A stretch of DNA of 10,959 bases from 2-01-FULL-49-17 sp035549275 (GCA_035549275.1 DASZRH010000005.1:1-10959); one strand, 5' to 3'. Numbered from the stretch's first letter, positions 1 to 6,749 are shown. A program made the numbers and translations. Notes: generated by a model from the letters alone, not told the origin.

Positions 1-84
1 CTTGAACTTGAGCCAGATAATCAGGCTCCAGAAGAAGAGCTTGGCATGCCAGCTCTCTTTGTTGATGTACAACTCTGACCTCAT
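1..84 (-). CDS. Possible 5' end of an unidentified gene (partial, runs off the window)
   Basis: A minus-strand ATG at 82-84 opens a frame that stays open to the window edge (28 codons seen). It begins MRSELYINKESWHAKLFFWS and continues with a hydrophobic, Trp/Phe-rich stretch that could be a first membrane segment. An AGGAG lies at 89-93, four bases before the ATG, which is unusual because other genes here lack such sites. I do not recognise the protein. Two plus-strand readings compete: an acidic tail ending at TGA 76-78, in codon register with this frame and therefore also protein-like, and a hydrophobic frame open from base 2 to TAA 164-166, with ATG at 65. I prefer the minus reading because all other genes run that way. 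Upstream sequence would settle it. Confidence 0.35.
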   Translation of the reverse strand, partial: MRSELYINKESWHAKLFFWSLIIWLKFK

Positions 85-162
85 CGGACTCCTGCTATTT
101 TTAGGCGTATCGGCCTATGGCATAGCTGCCCTCGTTGTGAAAATTGCTGGAAATACTATACC

Positions 163-200
163 ATAATCTAAGCGCGGCCGCAAGGCCGCGCTTAGATTAT
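163..200 (-). terminator. 17-bp perfect hairpin containing the ATPase stop codon; probable terminator
   Basis: Arms 163-179 and 184-200 are perfect inverted repeats (ATAATCTAAGCGCGGCC and its complement) around a 4-base loop, GCAA on the plus strand and TTGC on the minus strand. The TAA stop of the VirD4-like gene (197-199) is inside the right arm. No clear T-run follows on the minus strand, so this is not a textbook intrinsic terminator. Stem length, GC core and position at the gene end still make transcript termination or 3'-end protection the best reading. Its symmetry would let it act in both directions. Confidence 0.7.
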
Positions 201-1747
201 TTCTTCAGCGCTTCTTCGATGATCTTTTTGAGTTCGGAAGAGTCCACTTCCCGTTTTTCTTTGGGTGCTTTGTCTTGAAGCTTCCGGCCTTTGAAATCGA
301 CCGGCGGCTCCTGCAGAGAACTTAAGAACGCACGGTGCGTTGGCGAAGGCCGCGGCGGGCGCGGAGCGGACGGCTGGCTGGATGATTGCGAAGAACGGGG
401 CGCGGACGGACGAAGCGGCGAGCCGTGGCGGCGTGGGGATGGCGGCGCGACTTCTTCGATCGGCGTCGCCCATTCGGCAATGTCTTTCTCGACTTTGTCG
501 CGCGGCGTGCCGTAGGTGCGGCGGGAAAAGTCAATAATCTCGTCTTTGTAGGATCGTTCAGGCTTCGGGAACGGCGGCAGCGAGAGAGCCGAAAAACCTT
601 TGGATGTGATGCCGTTAACCATGAGCTTCATATACATATTGTATTTGCCGAGATTCACGATGTCCGCCGCCATGAAGTCGGGCGCGTACCATTTTTCCAG
701 AAATTCGGCATCCTCGGCGCCGACTCGGAACGTAACGATCGTGCCGACATTGCCGAAAACCGCGTCGGCCACGACTTCTTCCATTTGTTTGATGTATTGA
801 TGGGCAACGACAAGGCACAAGTGATATTTGCGGGCTTCAGAAAGAATATTAGCGAAAGATTCGGTTGCAAAGTTCTGGAACTCGTCAACATAGAGGTAGA
901 AATCGCGGCGCTCGCTTTCGGGAATATCCACCCGTGACATGGCCGCCAGCTGGATTTTGGTAATCAAGAGCGCGCCGATGAGGCGGGAAGCGTCCTCGCC
1001 GATGGCGCCTTTGGATAAATTGACGATCAGAATCTTGCCTTCGTCCATGATTTTGCGCATATCGATCGTGGATTTAACCTGGCCGACAATATTGCGGATA
1101 ACGTTGTTGGAAGCGAATTGGCCGACTTTATTTTGAATCGCAGCCGTGGCTTCGGTGGCAAACTTGTCGGCATACTTGGCAAACTCCTCGGTCCAGAATG
1201 CTTTGACGATCGGATCTTTCAAGGTCGAAACGACCCGCTTGCGGTATTCTTTAGACGACATGAGGCGGTTGATGGCCAGCAAGGTCGAGTCCTTGTGTTC
1301 AAGCAATGCCAAGATGGTGTTGTTCAAAATATATTCCATGCGGCCGGACCAGGCCTCGGCACCCCAGATTTTTTTGAACACGCCCAGCAGCCCCGAAGCG
1401 ATCAAATGCCGATATTCGTATTCGACTTGATCCAGGACATTGAACGCGATCGGGTTGGCCAGGTCGCTTGGATCGAAATAGATGACGTCTTTCATGCGCT
1501 CGGGCGGAATGAAATTCAAGAGCGCATCCGCCGAATCGCCGTGGGGATCCAGGAACGCCAACCCGCGGCCTTCTTCAATGTCTTGAATGGCCATATTTTT
1601 CAAAAACTCGGATTTGCCCATGCCCGTCGAACCGACGACGTACATATGGCGGCGGCGGTCGTCGGCCTTGATGCCAAACCGCTCTTTCTGATTGCGAAAG
1701 TTTGTTTCACCAAGGACCAGAACTTGTGTATCGGAAGGCAACGGCAT
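197..1747 (-). CDS. VirD4/TraG-like (HerA-FtsK superfamily) coupling-type ATPase
   Basis: This 516-residue P-loop ATPase is of the type that pumps DNA or protein substrates into type IV secretion or conjugation channels. Walker A is GSTGMGKS at residues 39-46. Walker B is FYLYVDEFQ at about 283-291, with D288/E289. A TraM-recognition-like segment follows (SEARKYHLCLVVAHQY, about 303-318). After residue 430 comes a disordered Pro/Ser/Arg-rich linker to about 480 and then a charged tail of Lys and Glu ending in EEALKK. Unlike classical VirD4 it has no N-terminal membrane helices; the Walker A is already at residue 39. The membrane protein encoded immediately before it may supply the anchor. The start ATG at 1745-1747 lies 8 bases after a TATAAT box and has no Shine-Dalgarno site. 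No relaxase or other secretion gene is visible, so the substrate is unknown. Family call is firm; role is inferred. Confidence 0.9.
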   Translation of the reverse strand: MPLPSDTQVLVLGETNFRNQKERFGIKADDRRRHMYVVGSTGMGKSEFLKNMAIQDIEEGRGLAFLDPHGDSADALLNFIPPERMKDVIYFDPSDLANPIAFNVLDQVEYEYRHLIASGLLGVFKKIWGAEAWSGRMEYILNNTILALLEHKDSTLLAINRLMSSKEYRKRVVSTLKDPIVKAFWTEEFAKYADKFATEATAAIQNKVGQFASNNVIRNIVGQVKSTIDMRKIMDEGKILIVNLSKGAIGEDASRLIGALLITKIQLAAMSRVDIPESERRDFYLYVDEFQNFATESFANILSEARKYHLCLVVAHQYIKQMEEVVADAVFGNVGTIVTFRVGAEDAEFLEKWYAPDFMAADIVNLGKYNMYMKLMVNGITSKGFSALSLPPFPKPERSYKDEIIDFSRRTYGTPRDKVEKDIAEWATPIEEVAPPSPRRHGSPLRPSAPRSSQSSSQPSAPRPPRPSPTHRAFLSSLQEPPVDFKGRKLQDKAPKEKREVDSSELKKIIEEALKK

Positions 1748-1755
1748 ATAGATAT

Positions 1756-1761
1756 ATTATA
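1756..1761 (-). promoter_or_regulatory. TATAAT -10 box overlapping the preceding stop codon
   Basis: On the minus strand the sequence reads GTAGTATAATATATCTATATG. The perfect TATAAT at 1761-1756 contains most of the TAA stop (1759-1757) of the upstream membrane-protein gene and ends 8 bases before the ATPase ATG. There is no convincing -35 at 17 bases (GCCGCC). If used, transcription would begin at or next to the ATG and give a leaderless or near-leaderless mRNA, letting the ATPase be expressed apart from its partner. Confidence 0.5.
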
Positions 1762-3034
1762 CTACGGGTAAGTTGACCGGCGGCTCGCCTTTTTTGGCCT
1801 GGACGCGCGGCAGGGACGGCGTGCGCAAACCGACGTCGGGGAAATGAAAAATCGTCGCCGCTTCTTCAGTCGTCAAGATAAACGGCTTAATCGGGAACGC
1901 GCGCTGGCGGTAGCGGCCGTAGAGCTTTTTTTTGTTTTCGAGCGTTTTGGCTTCCTTGTTGAAACCCTTTTTGACGTCGGGTGAGAATTCGGATTTAAAC
2001 CCGTTGAGCGATTGTGAAGCGAATAATTTGAAGCCGGCACTCACTTGGCCCAGGCGCTCTTTCACATAGCGGTCTTTGGGCGCAGCATACAGAATACGGA
2101 TACCGGCATAGAATGCAAGCTTGGTGAATGAACGCTCGATGGCTTTGACGGTTTCCTGGGCGCCGGGACCAAGCTGGCCGTAGGTCTTGGCTTCTTTCTT
2201 TTCCGGTGTGACAGCCGGCCGGCCGAGCGCCGCATCCATGAGTTTAAATCCTTTTTCAAAAACGTTCTCTTTGGGCTTTTCGGGCTTCTCATGAATTTTA
2301 TCCAAAACAGCCTGGCCTTTTTTGATCCATGAATCATCGGAAGCGCGGAAGAGATATTGGATGCCCAGCGTCTCGCCAAAGAGCATCGCGTTCAACGCTT
2401 CGGCAACGGGACCGAGCGGATCAATGCGTTTGACGTCTTCCTTTCCGGCGCCTTGTTCTTCAAATTCGATATAGGTGCGGATGGGATAGGCATCTTCTTT
2501 AGACAAACCCATCTCTTGGCCATTCACCTCGAAGGTCTCGTCCGGCGCGCTGGCGGGCAGCTGGGCCATGTAGTCGGGCACTTGGCTCAATTCCGCTTCG
2601 GGATAGTGCGCGTAGATTTGCGCTTCGGCCACGCCGCGGTGCGATTCCAACACGCGGATATAAAAATGAATCTGGCCGCCCAGGCCGACGATTTCAAACA
2701 CAAACCAGTCAGGCACTTGGCCCTTGAAAATCCTGCCGCGCCAGGCGCGGAATTTATCCAGCCAGGACTTGGCCGGCGGCACGCCGCCGATCGAATGCAG
2801 CGCCGCAAACAACTGTTCCATCGCCTTCGGGCTGCGATGCACATCCTGCGGGACTTTCATCTCCAGCAAGACCCATTTCATTTCGGAAAGGTAGCGCGTC
2901 TTGGCATACTGCTCGGAAACTTCAAGCCAAAGAAAAAACAAAACCGGCGGAATCCAGACCCACCAGTAGAGGAAGAGAATGGAAACTGCAGTAAGGACGC
3001 CCGAGAGCGTCAAAATCAGGGAATCTATCGCCAT
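1757..3034 (-). CDS. Membrane-anchored protein paired with the VirD4-like ATPase (DUF8128-like)
   Basis: This 425-residue protein has a hydrophobic N-terminus (about residues 5-38, one long or two short membrane helices, rich in Trp and Leu) followed by a mostly soluble part. Features include VHRSPKAMEQLFAALHSIGG (65-84), a beta-rich section with EIVGLGGQIHFYIRVLESHR (114-133), then DPLGPVAEALNAM and a Lys-rich C-terminal third. From memory this matches the uncharacterised family now called DUF8128, found beside TraG/VirD4-type ATPases in Patescibacteria; I could not check that. It lies 12 bases after the sigma-4/HARE gene and its stop codon sits in the ATPase -10 box. The likely job is membrane anchor or platform for the adjacent ATPase, which has no membrane segment of its own. 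No enzymatic motif is visible. Confidence 0.8.
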   Translation of the reverse strand: MAIDSLILTLSGVLTAVSILFLYWWVWIPPVLFFLWLEVSEQYAKTRYLSEMKWVLLEMKVPQDVHRSPKAMEQLFAALHSIGGVPPAKSWLDKFRAWRGRIFKGQVPDWFVFEIVGLGGQIHFYIRVLESHRGVAEAQIYAHYPEAELSQVPDYMAQLPASAPDETFEVNGQEMGLSKEDAYPIRTYIEFEEQGAGKEDVKRIDPLGPVAEALNAMLFGETLGIQYLFRASDDSWIKKGQAVLDKIHEKPEKPKENVFEKGFKLMDAALGRPAVTPEKKEAKTYGQLGPGAQETVKAIERSFTKLAFYAGIRILYAAPKDRYVKERLGQVSAGFKLFASQSLNGFKSEFSPDVKKGFNKEAKTLENKKKLYGRYRQRAFPIKPFILTTEEAATIFHFPDVGLRTPSLPRVQAKKGEPPVNLPVV

Positions 3035-3038
3035 GTCG

Positions 3039-3054
3039 GAGGGTTATTACCCTC
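3039..3054 (-). promoter_or_regulatory. Short hairpin between stop and start codons of adjacent genes
   Basis: GAGGGT (3039-3044) and ACCCTC (3049-3054) form a 6-bp perfect stem with a 4-base loop. The TAA of the sigma-4/HARE gene (3047-3049) lies across the loop and stem edge, and the next ATG begins only 4 bases after the stem. It could slow re-initiation, tune coupling or act as a processing site. It is short and could be chance. Confidence 0.35.
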
Positions 3055-4108
3055 TTAAAGTATACGTCCCGTCGGAATTTTTTACAAACGTCTTGGAATC
3101 CTGGAGATTCAATAGAATGGTGTTTTCTTTGACCATGCGAGCATCTTTGACTTTGGCCATAAGCGCGGCCTTAGGCAGAGGCTTGCTGGAAGTGCGGAGA
3201 ATATCAACTAAGACGTCTTTCACGGTACCGGCTTTGTAGCCCCACTCCGAGAGCGCATAGAGGCCGCGGCCGACGAGGATAAAACGGTTGTCTTTGATCA
3301 GTTCGTTATGAACGGTTTGGACGTTAGCTTTTTTGTGGTTGAAGCCCGAGGCATTGATAAGCTTGGCAATTTCACTGAAATGCTTGGGTTCCTTGGATTT
3401 CTTGAGGACGATGTAGGCCTTATCGCGGACGCCTTTGGGTTTGATTTCCGCCCACGAGGCCAGTCCGACTTCATTGAAAATATTCTGGGCCAGATTCTTG
3501 GAAACGTTCATCGCTAAGGCCACTTCCCCTTCCGAGAGCGGTTTGCCGCTGGCCGAGAAGCTTGGCACGCCGTGCTTCTGAATCAAGTACAAAAAATCGA
3601 CGCGCGGGATGGCACGGCCGGACTTTTCAAGAATTTTGGCGAGCGTAGCGGTGGTAGTTTTGAAATTGGCGAGCGTAGCGGCATCAACTGCCCAGAAAGA
3701 ATTAAAATCATCGGAATCGGCAACGCGGACGAGATCTTTGCTGAACGCGAGCAAAAAGACCAGCGAAGCATTAACCACCGTATCGGCTTCCTGGCCGCTG
3801 AAGGCCTTAAACAGGTCGCGCTCCGCGGCAATGCCGCCGGACTCGTTGAGAATGTCTTTCGTCAAAGCAACGTAGCGGGCTACTTCGACGTTCTGCTGGG
3901 CGGCGGCGCGCAGCTGGGCAAGCGTAGCTTCTTCGATCTGGCGGACGCGTTCGCGGGTAATGCTGTAGGAAGCGCCGATAGATTCGAGAGTCTCTTTTTT
4001 GCCGGTTTTGAGGCCAAAACGGCGCGAAATAATATCCCTATTACGGGTTGAGGTGTTCTTGAGGAGGTCGGCAACGGTTTTCTTGATCGACTGGGAATTC
4101 GTAGACAT
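3047..4108 (-). CDS. Sigma-70 region 4 / HARE-HTH DNA-binding protein
   Basis: This 353-residue putative transcription regulator has two recognisable parts. Residues about 10-70 resemble sigma-70 region 4, the helix-turn-helix that reads the -35 element: RDIISRRFGLKTGKKETLES, then SITRERVRQIEEATLAQLR. Residues about 226-290 resemble the HARE-HTH winged helix of the RNA polymerase delta subunit RpoE (PKHFSEIAKLINASGF, then ANVQTVHNELIKDNRFILVG and RGLYALSEWGY). A second, weaker winged-helix-like stretch follows to the end. There is no region 2, so it cannot be a complete sigma factor; a polymerase-associated modulator or promoter-binding regulator is more likely. It has its own near-consensus promoter right after secF and precedes the membrane protein/ATPase pair by 12 bases, so those genes probably share its transcript. 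The ATG is 7 bases from the -10 box. Confidence 0.85.
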   Translation of the reverse strand: MSTNSQSIKKTVADLLKNTSTRNRDIISRRFGLKTGKKETLESIGASYSITRERVRQIEEATLAQLRAAAQQNVEVARYVALTKDILNESGGIAAERDLFKAFSGQEADTVVNASLVFLLAFSKDLVRVADSDDFNSFWAVDAATLANFKTTTATLAKILEKSGRAIPRVDFLYLIQKHGVPSFSASGKPLSEGEVALAMNVSKNLAQNIFNEVGLASWAEIKPKGVRDKAYIVLKKSKEPKHFSEIAKLINASGFNHKKANVQTVHNELIKDNRFILVGRGLYALSEWGYKAGTVKDVLVDILRTSSKPLPKAALMAKVKDARMVKENTILLNLQDSKTFVKNSDGTYTLRG

Positions 4109-4115
4109 GGAAAGT

Positions 4116-4144
4116 ATTATACTATATTAATGAAAATCGGTCAA
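4116..4144 (-). promoter_or_regulatory. Near-consensus sigma-70-type promoter for the sigma-4/HARE gene
   Basis: Minus-strand TTGACC (4144-4139) and TATAAT (4121-4116) are separated by exactly 17 bases, which is 5/6 and 6/6 matches to the housekeeping consensus at ideal spacing. The TGA stop of secF (4143-4141) lies inside the -35 box. The -10 box ends 7 bases before the ATG at 4108, so the transcript is expected to be leaderless or nearly so. This is the best promoter in the window. Confidence 0.8.
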
Positions 4145-5025
4145 CTACTGCGGCGCTTGGTCCACCAGACCAGGAGCGGCGAGGCTACAAAGATCGAAGA
4201 ATAGGCCCCAAGGAAGATGCCGATGATGAGCGCGAGCGAGAAATACTTGATACTTTCGCCGCCGAAGAAGTAAATGGCGAAGAGCGACAACAGCACCGTG
4301 AAGATAGTGTTCAGGGAACGGGCCAAGGTTTGGAGCACGCTCTTGTGAACCACGGCGCCGAAGTCTTCTTTGGCGCCGCCGCGCGTGATATTTTCGCGGA
4401 CACGGTCGAAGATAATGACCGTGTCGGACACCGAAAAGCCGAGAATCGTCAGCGCGGCGGCGACAAACACCCCGCTGATTTCGATACCTAGATAATGACC
4501 AAGAATCGCGAAGACGCCGACGGGAATCGCCACGTCATGGAGCAAAGCCACGATCGCGGCCAAACCCATCGCCCAGGGCGACGTCGTGCGGCCGATTTTG
4601 CGGAAAACGAATGCGATATATATGATCACGCAGAACAAGACGAGGATAATAGCAATAATACTTTTGTGTTTAAGTTCATTGCCGACAACCGGTCCGACAG
4701 AATCAAAACGGCGTTCGGAAAGGCCGGAACCCGGGAAGGCTTGAGTTAATTTGGCGAGCAAGGCCTGATGATCAGTCTCGGTCAGCTCGTGGGTGCGGAG
4801 AATCAAGCCGGTATCCCCCGCCGGACTCATTTCAATGTCATTGGATTGAGTGCCCAACGCAGTCTGAATATCGTCAATCGACGGTCGCTGGGAAAATTCA
4901 AGCTCCAAAACGCTGCCGCCGCGGAAATCGACGCTCAATCGGAGGCCAAAAACGGCGGTTGCAATGACGGCCGCAGCAGTCAGAGAAATCGAGATCCAGA
5001 AGACAATTTTATATATTTTTGGCAT
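4141..5025 (-). CDS. secF: Protein translocase subunit SecF
   Basis: This is a 294-residue inner-membrane subunit of the SecDF complex, which uses the proton gradient to help complete export through SecYEG. It has the standard SecF plan: a first membrane helix at about residues 6-26, the VDFRGGSVLELEF motif (32-44) opening a small external domain, then five membrane helices. The SecF signature GVFVAAALTILGFSVSDTVI with IIFDRVREN is present, holding the Asp and Arg positions conserved in the RND-like transport core. Length is normal for the family. The start ATG lies 5 bases after the secD stop with no Shine-Dalgarno sequence, so translation is probably coupled to secD. The stop codon overlaps the -35 box of the next gene. 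Confidence 0.97.
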   Translation of the reverse strand: MPKIYKIVFWISISLTAAAVIATAVFGLRLSVDFRGGSVLELEFSQRPSIDDIQTALGTQSNDIEMSPAGDTGLILRTHELTETDHQALLAKLTQAFPGSGLSERRFDSVGPVVGNELKHKSIIAIILVLFCVIIYIAFVFRKIGRTTSPWAMGLAAIVALLHDVAIPVGVFAILGHYLGIEISGVFVAAALTILGFSVSDTVIIFDRVRENITRGGAKEDFGAVVHKSVLQTLARSLNTIFTVLLSLFAIYFFGGESIKYFSLALIIGIFLGAYSSIFVASPLLVWWTKRRSS

Positions 5026-5030
5026 GGCAG

Positions 5031-6434
5031 TTATCGGAATAAGCGCTTATGTTTTTCAAACCACGGCCCGGTCACCAAATACAAGAATGAGCGTGTTACC
5101 GTGATTGCCGTGAACAAACTCGTCAACACGCCGATCCCAAGCGTCAGCGCGAATCCTTTGACAATCGAAGTCGTGGCGGCGTAGAGCACCACGGCACCGA
5201 TAAGCGTCGTGACGTGGCTATCGCGGACTGACAGCCAGGCGCGGGCAAAACCTTCATGCATTGCCACCGTCAAAGATTTGCCGGCGGCGAGTTCTTCTTT
5301 CATGCGGGCAAAAATCAGAATGTTGGCATCCACGGCCATACCGAGGGAGAGAATGAAACCGGCGATGCCCGAGAGCGTCAGCGTGACCGGAATCAATTTA
5401 TACAAACCAAGCACGATCAATACATATACGACGAGTGCGATGACCGAGATCACGCCCGGCAAACGATAGAAAGCGATCATGAAAATCGCGACGAAGATCA
5501 AACCGTAGATGCCGGCTTTCAAGCTGCGGTCCAGGGAATCCGCGCCGAGCGAGGCGCCGATCGTCTGCTGGCTGATGAGCGTGATCGGAACCGGCAAGGC
5601 GCCCGAGTTCAAACGTTGAACGAGGAGTTTGGCTTCATCCGGCGTGAAGCTGCCGGTGATGACGGCATGGCCATCGGTGATGGCGCTCTGAACCGTCGGA
5701 ATCGAAATCGGAAGCCCGTCGAGATAGATCGCAACCGGTTTGCCGATATTGGCTTGGGTGATCTGGGCGAACAATTGAGTGCCGGCCGAATTCAAATTCA
5801 AACTGATTTGGGGCGCGTAGGTCTGATTGCTGAACGTCAGCTGGGCATTGTCCAAACCCGAGCCGTTCAAAGCCGTCGGCTGATAGCAAGGATCGGCGTT
5901 GTAAGCCAGGAGAAATTGAGTCAGCGAGCTGACATTGGAAACGTCGCAGAGCGCAGCAGCGGTTACGCTGCCGGCATCCGCGCCCATTTTTTGTTTGATG
6001 ATGGTGTCGCCTTGGGCGGTGGGCAACACGGTTTTAAATTCCAAATATGGCGTCTGGCCGATTAATGCAATGGCCTCGTTTACGTCTTTGACGCCGGCCA
6101 AATCAACGATGAGCTGGTCCTTACCAGAGACTTGAACGACCGGCTCGGAAACACCGAAGAGGTTTACGCGGCGTTCAACGACATCTCGAACGCCCTGGAG
6201 CGCGTCAGATTGATTGCTCGTGATTTTGGAAAGGTCGGCCTGGTAGACCAGGTGCGTGCCGCCGAGCAAATCAAGGCCGAGCCGGAAGGGCCGGGCCGAA
6301 ACTTCGGAGATATGAGTTTTTAAAAGGCCGTTGAGTTTGGCCGTGCCTTTGTTTACAAGTTCAGGGGCGACAAAAACGAACAGGAGAAGAGAACCGACGA
6401 TCGTGCAGATGAGAAATATGTTTCTTCGCGACAT
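5031..6434 (-). CDS. secD: Protein translocase subunit SecD
   Basis: This is the 467-residue partner of SecF in the proton-driven SecDF complex. Starting from ATG 6432-6434 the protein begins MSRRNIFLICTIVGS, giving a clean first membrane helix. An in-frame TTG at 6476 would add 14 residues but falls beside the terminator stem, so I reject it. The D1 motif LGLDLLGGTHLVYQAD follows, then the large external P1 region, and a C-terminal six-helix RND-type domain with LGMAVDANILIFARMKEEL, whose Asp belongs to the proton path. The external part carries two Cys about 25 residues apart (AALCDVS and ADPCYQP) in a region of variable length, possibly a disulfide. It is first in a two-gene operon with secF. 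No strong promoter was seen between the hairpin at 6471-6505 and the ATG. Confidence 0.96.
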   Translation of the reverse strand: MSRRNIFLICTIVGSLLLFVFVAPELVNKGTAKLNGLLKTHISEVSARPFRLGLDLLGGTHLVYQADLSKITSNQSDALQGVRDVVERRVNLFGVSEPVVQVSGKDQLIVDLAGVKDVNEAIALIGQTPYLEFKTVLPTAQGDTIIKQKMGADAGSVTAAALCDVSNVSSLTQFLLAYNADPCYQPTALNGSGLDNAQLTFSNQTYAPQISLNLNSAGTQLFAQITQANIGKPVAIYLDGLPISIPTVQSAITDGHAVITGSFTPDEAKLLVQRLNSGALPVPITLISQQTIGASLGADSLDRSLKAGIYGLIFVAIFMIAFYRLPGVISVIALVVYVLIVLGLYKLIPVTLTLSGIAGFILSLGMAVDANILIFARMKEELAAGKSLTVAMHEGFARAWLSVRDSHVTTLIGAVVLYAATTSIVKGFALTLGIGVLTSLFTAITVTRSFLYLVTGPWFEKHKRLFR

Positions 6435-6470
6435 TGCAGTACATAGAATTGAAACATATTGGAGTTTTAA

Positions 6471-6505
6471 AGTCAAACGGGGCCGCGAAGCGGCCCCGTT
6501 TGACT
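6471..6505 (-). terminator. 16-bp perfect hairpin, probable terminator before secD
   Basis: Arms 6471-6486 (AGTCAAACGGGGCCGC) and 6490-6505 are exact inverted repeats around a 3-base loop, GAA on the plus strand and TTC on the minus strand. It lies 29 bases past the stop of the zinc-ribbon gene and 36 bases before secD. On the minus strand only a short TTTAAAA follows, so any T-tract is poor. It resembles the hairpin at 163-200 in build: AT-rich foot, GC-rich core, tiny loop. It probably separates the nuclease block from secDF. Confidence 0.75.
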
Positions 6506-6534
6506 AATGAATAGAGTTTCAAACTAGCATCGGA

Positions 6535-6639
6535 TCACTCGCCTTCCTCTTTCTTGTCGCTTTCTTTGATATCGGCGCCGCACTTCTGGCATTTCCCTGC
6601 CGTTTTCTGTTCGTTACCGCAGTTAGGACATTTATACAT
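6535..6639 (-). CDS. 34-residue zinc-ribbon microprotein
   Basis: A short minus-strand frame from ATG 6637-6639 to TGA 6535-6537 encodes MYKCPNCGNEQKTAGKCQKC followed by GADIKES and an acidic/Lys tail. Two CxxC pairs (C4/C7 and C17/C20), each followed by Gly as in zinc knuckles, are spaced like a rubredoxin- or DUF35-type zinc ribbon, so it should bind one Zn ion. An in-frame ATG six bases upstream (6645) would give a 36-residue form. Tiny CxxC proteins of this kind are common and hard to assign; they may bind nucleic acid or protein. It follows the TM0106-type nuclease by about 110 bases and is closed by the hairpin at 6471-6505, the last gene of its block. The cysteine pattern makes a chance frame unlikely. 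Confidence 0.75.
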   Translation of the reverse strand: MYKCPNCGNEQKTAGKCQKCGADIKESDKKEEGE

Positions 6640-6749
6640 GGCCATCAAGTCGGCAAAACACCCGAAGCCGGAATCACCTTCCGACGTCGTTCATATTTGG
6701 CCGATAATTATGCCTGTTCAGAGGTATATACGTCCTGGGAGCCGCTATC

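Noticed and set aside
2357..3058. Plus-strand frame of 233 codons opposite the membrane-protein gene, and a similar 217-codon frame at 1118-1771
   Set aside because: His/Arg/Gln-rich composition from reversed codons, no motif, and both overlap well-supported minus-strand genes.
3636..3681. 16-bp direct repeat (TTGGCGAGCGTAGCGG at 3636 and 3666)
   Set aside because: It encodes repeated Ala-Thr-Leu-Ala segments of the sigma-4/HARE protein; only two copies and no further units, so not a CRISPR or regulatory repeat.
3047..4108. Calling the sigma-4/HARE protein a sigma factor
   Set aside because: No region 2 or 3 can be seen; only the region 4-like helix-turn-helix is present.
5256..6065. Long plus-strand frame (269 codons) opposite secD
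   Set aside because: It lies wholly inside secD, has an Asp/Arg/Asn-heavy composition typical of an antisense shadow, and shows no recognisable domain.
6440..6445. TATGTA as a -10 box for secD
   Set aside because: Only three of six consensus matches, no -35 at 17 bases, and 5 bases from the ATG.
6707..6712. CATAAT on the minus strand as a promoter for the zinc-ribbon gene
   Set aside because: No -35 at 16-18 bases and 61 bases from the start codon, unlike the close boxes elsewhere.
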